Of a DNA stretch of 64,000 nt, positions 50,501-62,800 are shown one piece after another. A program made the translations under genes and the position numbers. This stretch comes from Rhea pennata (taxonomy: Eukaryota; Chordata; Aves; Rheiformes; Rheidae). Position 1 is the stretch's first letter; every line of letters starts with the position of its first letter. Where the stretch lies: the NCBI RefSeq assembly GCF_028389875.1, contig NC_084687.1, forward strand, positions 5,492,157-5,556,156. Reading direction: 5' to 3'. The notes beneath the pieces are model-generated. The model had not been told where the DNA came from, did no database searches, and saw only the letters and a program-made list of their open reading frames with translations.

Positions 50501-53500
50501 CATCCTGGAGATGGCTATAGTTCAGGCCAGGCTGTTGTAATTCTCTGGGTGCTTTGTGATTCTTCAGGCTGTGATCCAAGTGGTATTATTGCTTTGCCTA
50601 GCTAGTGTCACTTGCTTTCAGAAAGTCAATAAATGCCTCCATTTCCTTTAGTACACTACTGCTAAAATTCATGTAAAATGAGGCAGTTGCTGGCAAGTCT
50701 TATTTGGAAATCCACGCCATGGGAGAGGGCTCTACTCTTTTTAGCTGTAAAGAGGGTGCAGAAGAAACTCAGCTGGAGCAGGGACGAAGCCCATTGCACC
50801 CCATGGCGCTGCCCAGGGTTTACTGGGTGAACTGCGAGGAGGGAATGCCTGCTGTGGGCTCTGCACCACGTGCTCGCGAAATGTATTTGCAGTGTCCAGC
50901 ACGCTGACACTGTGAGGCAGGCCACAAGAAGCAGCGTTTGCAGGAGGGGAGTAAATCCCTGCATAAAGGCAGTTGGACCCAAGTGGCAGGAGGCGTTCTT
51001 CTCTGGCAGGAGTGGAAGGCAGAGAACAGCAACAGTCCCATAAATTTCAGCTGACAAACGCTTTAATGTGAGCCCTTTCACCAGATGCCAAGTAGGTCCA
51101 GGTCTAGTTGGAAAAAATAGCCACAATTACACAGAGCCATACAGATAAAGAGTATAGGACAGGCTTGTGCATAGCAGGAGAGGTAGCTAGCAATATCGGT
51201 GTTATTTTTACCCCCATCCCACTTCCTCTCCACAGAGATTTATATTTAGTGGCCTGTAGCAGCTGGCACTCCAGTAGGTGGCAAGAAGAGGAAGGATTCA
51301 CACCAGAATTTATAGCTCTCAAATTTTTGCCAGTGTTAAGGTCTTCTAAATCATTGGCACTGTTTTGAGGAGGGTGTGTGAACAGAGAAGGAGAGAGAAA
51401 GACCCTTCCCCTTATTTTCTTTTTATTTACTGGAGATAGGGTATCTTTCTTACTCATTGCCTCTTTGCTGGTCCTGGAGTCGAGGCTCCTTCTACAGCTG
51501 GTGGATTGGCCTGCTGTGGGATTGTCAAATTGAAAGAGAAGGGCTCAGAAACTCATGCTTAGCACCTTCTCATGACCTCCTGGTCCTGAGCATGGGTCTT
51601 GCTCTCCTGGCCATCTGCTCTCTGTTTGGTAGTTTTAAGAGAATCACCGTGCCTCACACAGAAGCCTTTACTAGTGTCACTTTGTCAGTGTCAGCATGCA
51701 CAGTCAAAACAAAACACTTCAGTTTAGTTCTTTGGGTGCCTGCAATATTAGTGTTTTTGCACACCCCACAGTGCCTAGTTTAAAATTTGCTTACTTTGCA
51801 AGTTAGAGAACCTGATCAGAGCCATGGACTGAGCAGACAGTTTTCAAAGCAAGTGTCAGGTTTTGCCTTCCCTTCAGAAGGAACAACACTGCTTAGAGAT
51901 TATATTCCTGGCCGTAAGGAAAGCACCAGCACAGAGACCTTGTTAATGCAGCATTTATTATTGTCAGCCTCCTTGTTGTCAAAGCATGTTTCTGTAGTGG
52001 TGAGAAAACATTTAAATGTCTGAAGCCTAAAGTGGATGTTTCTAGCATCCTTCTTGCTTGAGATGCAAATCAAAGGGGTGGTGATGTGCTTCAACTGCCC
52101 AACTTGTAGAAGGGAAGAACAACCTGCCATGTTTGCTTGGCCCTTGGGAGAGTCCTCCACCTGGACTACTGTGGGAGGTCAGCAGGAGACAGTTGCTGTA
52201 ATCTTTGGCCTCCCTTCCACCCTGAGCCGATCGACTGGATGCCTTGCCTTGGTTCCAGATGCATGAGCGTTGCGGTCGAGCCTTCAGCTTTAGGGGTTTT
52301 TGCAGCAACAAAGGTGGTGGAAGAATGGAGTTTACTAGCAGGTGGGATGTGCGAGTAGGGTGAATCCTCAGGATTCAGGTGAATCCCAAGGATTTCAGGG
52401 GATTGCACCTGCAGCAGGAAACTGTGCCTGGCAGAGGAGTGTGGCTGAAGTGCAAGCAGAGTGTTTGTATTACTGACAGATAATCTTTTAAGCTTTCAGA
52501 TGCAGGCATGTCAACCCAAGTGTTCCCGTTGCCTTAGCGACATGATGCATTAGCTCCTGGATGCTGTGTCTGATCACATCAGTCTGGAATGTGATCACCA
52601 TTTGTTTGTGCTGATAAACTCCTGAGGGGGGTGGGAAGGGGCAGGGGAGAGTGAAGGAAAAGGACTGCTCAGCTTGCAGCGGGGTCACTCAGGAATAGGG
52701 AAATGGGTCTGTGAGGGAGCACACAGCATACAGCAGTGCGTTAGGGGACGCACAGAGGTTTGCAGATCTGGGGGAGCGGGGAGTGTTGGCTGTCCGATAG
52801 GTTTGTATCAGCGGAAGGAATAGCACTGAGTGCTGCAAGGCTGGTTCTGAACACCAAACCATGCACGAACAGCTCTTGTGCCCAGTGCTGTCGAGCTAGG
52901 GACGGGCATGGTGAGAGCCAAAGTGAGGAAAGGCGGAGTGGCACGTGGCTCTGGGATGCCCGGGGTGAGCTCCCTCAGCCTGTTCGTGTAACTGCTCAGA
53001 GTCAGCATGCTTTGCCATTTGTCCCTTGAGGGTTTTATTTGTTTAAGGGTTTTATTGTTTTAATCGGATCTCTGGCTGAGACAATTCCAATGCCAGTACA
53101 GGATCTGAGCCAGTCAAGAGCTTGTAAGCAAACCGTGAGCTCTCAGTGTGTCCCTTTCTCATAGCCCTAAGGAATCTCCTCCTGGTCGGTTACTTCCCTC
53201 AGTACTTCACTGGTAGCTCAGGAAGTCCTTCTTGTAAGAGCAAGACAGAGAGAACCAACTGCTGGGACAGAGGTGCATCTTTGTACAAGGAAGAGTGTTG
53301 TATTGAATCTTTTCTGGCACTGTTTATTCTTTCTTGCTTTCCTTTTTGTTCTGCTCCATTTTGCTTTTTTGCAGCCATTCCTGAAGTTTCCAAAGATGCT
53401 ATAAGGCACAGCCTATGCTGATATTTATGATTCAATGTCTGTAACTGTGCCCTGGGCCCATGTCTGATAAATCAGAAAAGGCCCTGTGCACCTCTTGACT

Positions 53501-53738
53501 GTGGTCATCTCATAAAAACATGAAGAACCTGATTCCCTTGGTGACCATGAGGCTGCTGCTTTGCTCTGATGCAGCAGCAGGACCTTGAAGAGGATGTTCC
53601 TGAGGATACCCTGCAGATCCCCAGCTGGTGAAATTTTGGTCTGGGTGCTGCCAGCTCCAGAGAGAATGAACTGCAGGGATTAGTGAGGTTGTCTCGTACA
53701 CCATCCAGGCATCTCAGCCTCTTCTCCCTTTTCTCCAG

Positions 53739-53767
53739 GGCCCTGCTATCTTGCAGCACAAGGTAAA
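53739..53767 (+). other. CDK18 5' UTR segment and acceptor before the start codon
   Basis: A pyrimidine-rich run ending TTTTCTCCAG at 53738 is the likeliest 3' splice site, leaving a 29-base leader before the ATG. A second candidate acceptor, TATCTTGCAG, ends at 53756 and would leave only 11 bases. Either gives the same protein. The start context is GTAAAATGA with A at position -3, a good Kozak match. Confidence 0.65.
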
Positions 53768-53891
53768 ATGAACAAGATGAAAAACTTCAAGCGGAGGTTT
53801 TCTCTCTCAGTTCCTCGGACAGAGACCATTGAGGAGTCACTGACAGAGTTCACAGAGCAGTTCAACCAGCTCAACAACCGGAGGAATGAAG
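53768..53891 (+). CDS. CDK18 coding exon 1 (residues 1-41)
   Basis: This exon starts with the initiator ATG and encodes 41 codons plus one base, ending with the donor GAATGAAG followed by GTAAGG. It carries the amphipathic, acidic [19 protein letters not shown] segment and the KRRFSLS site around Ser12. Reading through the donor would reach a stop near 54002. Confidence 0.97.
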
Positions 53892-56800
53892 GTAAGGAGC
53901 CTCCAGGCCTTTCCAGTGGTGCTAGGGCTGGTCAGGGGCAGCTGGAGTCAGTGCCGTCAGCAAATATCTCCAGTGCCAGTGGCATTCCTCAGGGAGGGGG
54001 GTGATTTGTGGAAAGTTGATGACTCTTTGTGTTAATTTCCAATCAATGCAGCGGGATTAATAACGCCCTGTCTTTAAATCTTGTCTGAAGAGAGATTTAG
54101 ACCTGTGTAGGGAAAGTGTTGTAGGAGGGAAAGGTGCTTGTAAAAAGCACAGAGAGGAATGACATACCTGCGGTTAAGGCAGAGGATGTGAAAGTGTGAG
54201 ATCATCTTCTGCCTGCACAGAAGTGACAGTGATGCTTGAGCCTTCTTCCCTCTAGGGGTGCAGGCAGCCAATTTCACCAAGACCCCAAGGCCCCACTGTC
54301 TCTGTTCAGAGGAGCCTTTGGGGCTCTCTGAACCATCCTTTCTTCCCAGACCCACAGCCTTCTGCCATGCAGTTTTTAAGGCCCCATGGAGCAGGGAAGT
54401 TCAGGGTTAACACCCCTGTGAGCTGAGCAGGGCACTTGGGTTCTGCAAACAGAGCAGCTGCCTCACACTGCAGGCTGGGGCAGGCTCTGCTGTCTCAGGG
54501 CATACAAAGGGAGAGGCAGTGCTTGAGGCATGAACTCGGAGCAGATTGCATGAGGCAGCCATGCACAGACAAGCAGGCAGAGCCACTGACAGGCAGGCGT
54601 TTGGAGACCTAATAAAGTTAGACTTGATTCATCCAGGGGTACATTTGCTGCTGTGGGTGCAAGGCTAAACTGCTCCTGGCGATTGCATCATGTTTTTGCT
54701 GCTGCCTCCTACCAGAACAGCTTGCTTTGCCACAGGCCAGCCTGTTCATGTGTTGAGGCCCTCTGCTCCATTCAGGTCACGTTCAAACTCCTTTTCCCCT
54801 CACCCTGCAGCCATAATTGCTAGAAACTTTTGCTGCAAGCGGAGGCTGAGGCCATGATGTAATTGCCTGGCACTTGCATCTGCCCCGGCAGGGGGAGATC
54901 GTCTCTTTGTCTGCTTGAAATAAGAGATGCAGTAGCCTAATTTAGAGCTGGCTTTTCTCATTCCTGCAGCTCTTGACACACTTCTTGTCTCTCATCACAC
55001 ACCCAGGCTGCTCTGAACAGCATCCATTTACAGCCTTCTTCCTTGCTCTGACACCTGTGTGCTCACAGTGAATCTCAGTACCTGACAAAAGGTGTTGCTC
55101 TGCTCCCACAAACATACACATTCCCTCACACCTTAGCAAGCAATCAGGGCTATAATTAGACCTGAGTCCTTAATTAGAGGCATGGAAGATGTGGGGGTAA
55201 AACGGTGCAAGGCTAAGAAAGTCCTGGGCACTGATGGCTGCAGCTGCTGTTGCCTTCTTTGGGGGGGGGTGAAACTCAGCTCTGGGATGTCTGAGCCTGG
55301 GCTTGTTATCTCCACTGTGGAAACTAAGGCTCTGTTGGGGAAGCCATTTCTCTATTCTTCTGTTTTAATGAGGCTTCTGTCATGGTTCTTCCTTTGCCCT
55401 TGAAAGGCAAACCAGTACATGCAGCATCTGCCTATTCCACCATCATTTGGTCTCGATCCTCCTTAGGTATCCAGGAAAGAATGACAGCGTGGTCCGAGCT
55501 GAATGAGCCTGGAGCCAGGACCTAGGGTGTTCCCGTCTCTGGTAGTTAGAGATGAGACAAGTACTAGGCAGTGACATGGTGATCAGGAGATTGTCCTGCA
55601 TGGATGCAGGAGTGCATCAGGAGCTGGCGCTGGGCTGGGGGTGTATCAGCACCACCACATGGGGTATGGTTTGTCATGTCCCCAAGGACCCAGTATTGGA
55701 CTGAGAGGTGCTAGCCCCCCACCATTTCCCCACTTGAATGCAGCCTTTGGATGCACATCCTGGCACTGTGCCACATCTTTCTCTGTGGAGTGCCCCATGC
55801 TCCCTGGTGCATGGTTCCCTATTCATACCTGAGGCTTTTCCCATGCAACACAGGCTGGGAATTGCTGCCCCCATTGTACCACTGCCCTGACAGGCTTATT
55901 CCATCACCCCCCTCAACCCGCTTCTTCCAGTCTGAGATCTCTTGATTAAGTTTTGCTTGGGTTGTAAACAAGCCTGAGAAGTCACCTCCACAGTGCCCTT
56001 AATCTCTGTCTCCTGCAAGCTGCGGCTGTTGTTTATGAAGAGCCCTGACAGCCACATTTGTCTGAGGCATCTCTTCAGCCATTTAATAAACCCCTTGCTG
56101 CTGGGAGCCCTCTGCCCACAGCCTTGTGCCAACAGGCCTTGGCAGGGGCTCAGCAGAGGCAAGCTGGAGGCAGAGCTCTGTTGGGGCACAAGCCCCAGCA
56201 TCCTAGAGCGAGGAGGCATTCAAGGATGGTTTGAGGGAGGGATACATAGGACATGTTGGGAGATAGGATCAATTTTGTGATGCTTGAGAGGAAGAGAATG
56301 AGATTTAGTGTGCAAGTTCCTCTTTTGCAGGGGTTGGTTGTGAAGACTGGATCTCTTGAGAAGGGGAGGGAGTCTGGAGAGGGGTCTTTAGAGAAGCAAG
56401 AGCATATAGAAAAAACAGGGTGCAGAGAGGCAAAATGATTTTTCTAAGGTCATGTAGAGAGTTGGTAGCAGAGCTGAGACTACAGCCGTGGCAATCACTC
56501 TTGTGCTGCTTCTCTCCCACATGATACAGGGAAAAGCTTTGCTTCAGGTTTCATCTTCCTTGTTCTGGATTTCTAAACATGCCCTTAGGGCTACCTCTCC
56601 CTATCTGCATGGCAGGCAGGCAGGCTTGCCTGCAGTGATCATTGCTCTCCAGGTGAATGGATAACCAGTGACAGCGCACTGTGATCACTTACAGCAGAAG
56701 AGAGCAGTGATCACAGTGGAGATCAGGAAATCATTTTTGTTTAATCACCTCATACAGTTCTTCAGGGAATCACTTGCAATTTCTATTCCCCACCCCTCAG

Positions 56801-59800
56801 CATTGGAAATCGCAGGTTATCAGAATTCCTAGGTCCCTGACAGTCTGCAAATCCTGCCCTTACGTGGCTTTTGAATGCCTCTGCCTGCCCTTGAAGGGGA
56901 CGGTGATACAGAGGCCAAAGGACCTGTTCATAAGATGCTCTAAAAGCATGCAGAAAGCTGCTCTGACTCTTGCAATGAGACAAGGCATGGCCTTCTTGTG
57001 AGTAGAAGCTTGCCTAGTTTGTTGGTGGTGCATTGGGAAATACCCACCCCTGCTGTCCCCCATCCTGTAGTCTCATGACCTCGCTCCCAACCACAAAGGC
57101 CGATAAAGCCAGGCTTGAAAGAAGCAGAGCTGGCAGATGGAAAAGCAAACAGCTTTCCAGCTTGGATGCCTCCTGTCCTAGGCAATGTCACTTTGGCAGA
57201 GTCTGAGGAATGTGGTCAGAGCTTAATTAGCTCACACCCTGTATCAGGGGCATCAGATGCTTCTCTGCCATGCTGTGCTTCACTCCCATGGGCAGCACGA
57301 TATTCCAGCAGCCACATGGGCTGCTGAGCCACAGAAGTGGAATGAAGTCCCTGGGTTAGGGAGATCCCAGGCTGGGCTCTGTGCAGTATCTGTTCTCTGA
57401 CACTGACCACCACCAGCTGCCTCCAAGGAGGAGGCAGCACATCCTTGGAGATGAGGCACCTTCTCTTTGGCTGCTCCAATCTCATGTTCATGCTTTGGCA
57501 AGTGAGCTCTTTCTTTTTCTCTTAGGCTTCCCCAGTCATAGGTACAAGTAGCCCAGACCTGATTTACAGAGGCATCAAATGTTGGTAGCTCCCTTTTGCT
57601 TTGGTAAGAGCTAGTTACATTCAGCAATAGTTTGTATCTATCTCAAGGATTTGCCTCAGCACAGCTACTGCCTGGGCTGTCCCTTGAGGCCAAATAAGGT
57701 CCTAGTATATGAGCTGCAAAGCGTGCATAACTCCTAGTTTGCAGTGGCATAAATCAGAGCCAAAGCTGGCCTTTGGAACACAAGGCCACAAAGAAGTGAT
57801 GAATAGGGGGAGGAAGGAGGATGAATAATCCAAGATCTGAGTGTAGCTCTGCCTTGTGAACATAACAGAGCCTTGAGAGGAGAGTTCACACTTAGCAAAG
57901 TAATTAAAAGTTATAAGTCAGGCAAGCGGTGAAGGGTTCTGGCCCCTTTCCTTGGGAGATCAAAGCTTGTTTTGGCAGAGGCAGTGTTTAAATATATTTA
58001 TAAAAAAAGGCGAGAGGTTCGTCAAAGGCAGCCGCTGTGTCTGCGGTCTCACTTTAATTTGCTTTGATATCCTATGCAGCCTCATTATTTGCACGGTGTC
58101 AGGGCTCGCTGTAATTCACATGAAATGCTGAGCAGAATCAAACAGGCCCTTGCATTTGCTCACCCATAGCCTGACGTCACCTCCTGCAAGCACCCAGCAA
58201 GATCCTCAAAACCCAGTGGGCCCGCACCAGCCCTGTGAGAGCATCTTCGTGGAACTGGATTCACATTTTGTTTCTGGGCTTTTTGTGCACCTTGCAGGGG
58301 ACTCAGGATGGACTGGTCTGACACATGCAGCTGGTGCTCTCTGGCCTCAGGGCAGCCAAAACACATGAGAGCAATTTTCAGCATGTATTTACCATATATG
58401 CCGTAATAGGAGCCGTGTTCCCTATTTCCCTCTTTCTTCTGTTGAGATTTTGCTTTTGAGAAAAGTGCAACCAACCTTCTTGTCCATTCTGAACTGACAG
58501 AAATGTTTTTGATGAAACTGTCTTTTGCATACCCCCATTTCCCTTTGTATCCACTAGAATGCTGAGGTTGTCATCTTACCTTTGGTCTTTGGGCCCAACG
58601 CTCTTGTAGACGAAGAGAGATTGACACTAATCTACCTGGTGGGCTCATTCAGAGAGACATTGCTACTGATCTGTTTCTTTCAGGGACGAGCTGCCTCTTT
58701 TACCAAAACTTTGGGCTTGTTCCTATAGGAACCAGCAAAAAATCACCCAAACTATCTTTTAAAGTAGATTAGTTGAACTACAATCAATCCCATGATAGTG
58801 TAATTCAGATGTTAAATGGCCTTTTGTTTAAGATAATTTACTTAGGAGGTGAAAAAGTTAAAAAGACTTGATCCAGTTCAATTGATGCACTTTAACCTGA
58901 ATTAGCCACAGGTATAAAATTAAGTTTCTTAGTTGTTCCTGCACAGACAGATACTTTGAGAGAGAGAGCAGGTCATCCAGTGGTCCTGGGAGAAAGAATC
59001 TCTGTGCTTCCTTTTGCCTGTCCATATAAATACTCCCAGCAGTGTTTGAGATGCTCACATGCACAGTGGCATTGGCTGACCCCATCCTTAGGTGTGGACT
59101 ATCTATAGATGATGACGTCCTGCTTCCCTGTGGTCTTGGTCCCCTTGTTCCCTTTGTGACCATGGCAAGAAACCACATCTTTTCCCAGGTCATTTGTCTG
59201 CCATCTCTCATCCATCAGATGGGCAAATTGCAGCCAGGTCCCAGCCCTGCTCGCTGCCCCATGAAAGCTAGCCCTCCCTTTCCAGTCTTCAGCAATGAGA
59301 TCATTGCTGGCTGCGTGAGCAGGTTGGGATCAGTGCGCTGAAGTCGACATTAGACAGAACAGGAGATTGTCTCTGTGCAGCTCATGGCAAGAGCTTGACA
59401 GCAGGTGGGCTGGGGCAGGACTCAGTAGCTCAGCCCAGGGCATTGCCAGTCTTCCCCGGGGAGTTTCCGCTCTGCAGTATTTTTCTTCGCTCTGACAAAT
59501 TCACTGCAGAGATTCCTAGGGACAAGGAGCACACCAGTGATTTGTGGCAGAGCTGTTTGATCCTGGAGACTGCTATAGACCCTGCTAATGTGGAGAGGAG
59601 CAACAAAGTGTAGACTAAAATGGAGAGAGCTGTGTGGCCACCAGGAAGGGGCCGAAATAGTTGTTTTTGCTCTGCCCAGCACCTTTTTAAAAGGAGACAC
59701 ATTCTTCCCTCAGGGACATGGTTGTTCCTCTGTCCACCTGTGTTTGAATGGGGAGCACACCTAGGCAGCCCTCCCTCACTCTGAATGTCTGCCTTGGAAA

Positions 59801-62800
59801 CAGCCTGCCTGTGAATTAAGGGAATTCACTTTGCTGGGGTCTGGGTGACCTGTGTTGAACTCATTCAGTGTTTTGCTGAGCTGCTGTCTGAGTTGCTGCA
59901 TGCCAGAATATTCCTAGCAACCAGTCAGTAATTACAGACTGAGGAGGTCTAAGTGCAAGCCTCAAACTGGAGACCAGAGAGAGGTCAATGGCTTATTTTG
60001 TTCTGTCTGATTTCTTGTTCCTTTCAGGGTTTCATGGACTTGATGGGGCTTCACACTTGGAGTCCCAAGAGAAGAGAGACTTTTTTGAGCTGCTTTGGTT
60101 TTCAAGAGAATGTTTTGCTTCTCAGGGTTGTGTCTCTGGCTAAGAGCAGCAGATTGGGACAGGAAAGCCTGGAGTGTTCCGTTTTATGCTAAATGACTCT
60201 GCAGTCTTTAATCGCAAACATCATCTGCTTGGTCCTTGGAGGAAGGTGCTTACCCTAATGTCTGTTAGTTTTAGTGGTTCCTAAAGCAGATTAGGTGTGT
60301 TTGTAAGCTGTGTGGGAGGCAATGCACCTGGAGCAAAAAGCAGCTATTCCCTCTGCCTCTTAGGTGCAGAGAAGGAAAAGAATTTTCCCATGACCGCAGG
60401 GTATCTCAGTGTCCAGGCATCTCCAGACCTCCCTGCCCTGTGTGCATTCTCTTTCTTCAAAGCAAATGCTTTGGCCCTCTGCAGCTTTCACTTGCTGCTC
60501 CAGCCAGCTCACTCTCTTTTCTCTTTATCCTCAGACCTAGCGCAGGGGCACTTGCAGCTGGGACACCTGGACAGGGATTACCGAGCAGGCACCACCCCTA
60601 TCTCCCCCTCTGAGGTGGAAGGCCAGTCCCCGATGGCTGTGCGCTACCGGAACAACAACCAGCGCCGCTTCTCCATGGAGGCAAGTACTGCTGCAGGCTG
60701 GAGCAGGCAGAAGGGACATGGCAAGGGCACCCTGTCATTGTATACCCGCCAGCTGTAAGACAACTGGTGTCTTCACCAGTTCAATTCATGTTCCCATGAA
60801 TTCCATGGCAGTGTCAGGCATGAGCCATGGCTTCCTCCCAGCTGCACTTGGCACGACTTCTGCTGGTACCTGACAAAGTCCAGTCCATCTGCATGCACAT
60901 ACACCTTCTGGCTTCCCATGACCAAGGGTCCCACAGATGCTGCCCCCGTTGCTTCTCTAATAATATTGGCTCTGGTCAGAGGGTGCTTCTGCTTGTATGT
61001 CTCTGTACGATTGTCCTTTTATCAGCCGCTTTCATCACTAGCTCTTCTGGCTCTCTCCATAGGATGTCAACAAGCGTCTCTCCCTTCCCATGGATATTCG
61101 CCTGCCCCCAGAGTTCTTGCAGAAGTTGCAGATGGACAGTCCGGAGTTCCCCAAACCCCTCAGCAGGATGTCCCGACGGGCTTCCCTTGTAAGTTTGATC
61201 ACGTAGAGTGAGCGGTGCTGGCACAGCATCTTGCTTCATCCATATAGATCCCAGCAAGCAGATATATGCATTATTTCCACCCATTCATGCAGCCATGCCC
61301 TCCTATGCAAGCTCCCTTATATCTCTATATTTCATTGAGATTGTACACGCACACATACCTCTGCCTGTGCAAATCCCCTTCTGCACACACCCAACAGTAC
61401 ACGTTTCCATATACCCCATGCATATACATATCTGTGCATCCTCTTCCGTGTGTCACTCCTACAGAGGCAAATCTGCACATAGCTGTGCAAATCCCCAGGC
61501 CCGCACATTGCTTCACTCACTTCTGCACATACCTGCCTTTCCTCTCTCAGCTTGGCTTCTTTGAAAGGAGAGGAGGTGGAAAGCCTCCTGTGGTTTAGCA
61601 AGTGCTGGAGCCTCTGCTAGTTGAAATGCAAATAGTGATAAATAATGAATTAACCTTTGCATTAATATTGGCTTTTCACTTTCTTTACTGCAGAGCATCA
61701 GCATATGTGGCAGCAACAACTTGGTGCCCTGTTTATAAATGTGCAAGCATATGTCCTGCTGCCCAGGAACATTGTGTTGCACAATTGCCAGACAGAGGTC
61801 TTGGCAGACATCTTCATATTGGTTATGCCCCTTAAAGGGGAGGGAGAGTAAAGAAAAGAGAGCTCACATTTACCTGCACATTCTGTCTAATGAGTAAAAT
61901 AGACATGGCCAAAGCAGCATGTTATTAGTATTCATAGTCCCATAAATGAATAAGGCATGCGTCTGTAAAATTCACCATATGACATTATGGGGTTTACAGG
62001 ACTTCAGATTGCAGCAGCCACCTCATTTTCCTGCTCAAGATGTATCTGTTCCTGGTGTGTGCTGCGTGTTTGAGGGAGCCAAAGTGGAGTAAATAATACT
62101 GTGTTCCCCTGGGACTTACTAGTTCAAATCCAGCTTGTATGAGCTGGAAGACAGTCTTCCCTGTAGCGTTTGGCAGCTTGTGAGAGCTTGGTGATGTGGT
62201 TGGTGCCTGGAGCAAGGGAAAAGCCTTTCTGTGGGGCACAGCTGGTGAACAGAGGGAGCTGCAAGAATGCCCCGGGCTCTGGGGCACTTGGTTTTCCATG
62301 TCAGATCCCTGGATGCAGTGCAGGGGGCTCCCTCATTGCCTCTCCCATGGGACCCTTTCCCTGCACAGCCCCATGTATCTCCCTGCTGATAGACAGCTGT
62401 CCATCCAGCACCATCTGCTGATGGAGAACGACATGGCACTAGCGCTTGCTCAAGGGTATGGGCAGCACTGCTGGGTTGGGAAGGCTTTAGCCAGGCTGGA
62501 GTCAGAGCTGGCTCCATGCCTGGGACTACACAGACACAAACATGTTTGTGGAGGAATGACACAGGTTTATTATTTATGCTAAAGGAGCAGTGAAGTGCCC
62601 CAGGTTTCAGGCAGTTGTGCTAGGAACCAGTCCATGCCCATGTTCATGAATAATCCAGATTAACTGAGGAAGTGTGTCTCTCCCCACAGAAAGCTTAAAA
62701 CACATGTGATTTAAGAGATCTGCTAGGAGTGAAACTTAAATCTCCTATGTTGCAGTGCTTGCCTTTTGTTTCGCTGGGTTACGAGAGCAGGTTGCAGCAA

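Larger units (their letters stand above)
38201..53738 (+). other. Probable CDK18 5' UTR intron, right part; no exon seen
   Basis: About 15.5 kb between the CR1 element and the first coding exon. I find no exon with coding character. It contains a MIR-like element at 41115, a 14-G run at 44533-44546, a GT/T-rich patch near 42649-42680, and otherwise unremarkable sequence. Additional small 5' UTR exons could be hidden here and would not be visible without transcript data. Confidence 0.5.

Noticed and set aside
60297..60534. Upstream extension of the open frame into exon 2 of CDK18
   Set aside because: The frame is open by chance. A strong acceptor at 60534 and the conserved protein junction place the exon start at 60535.
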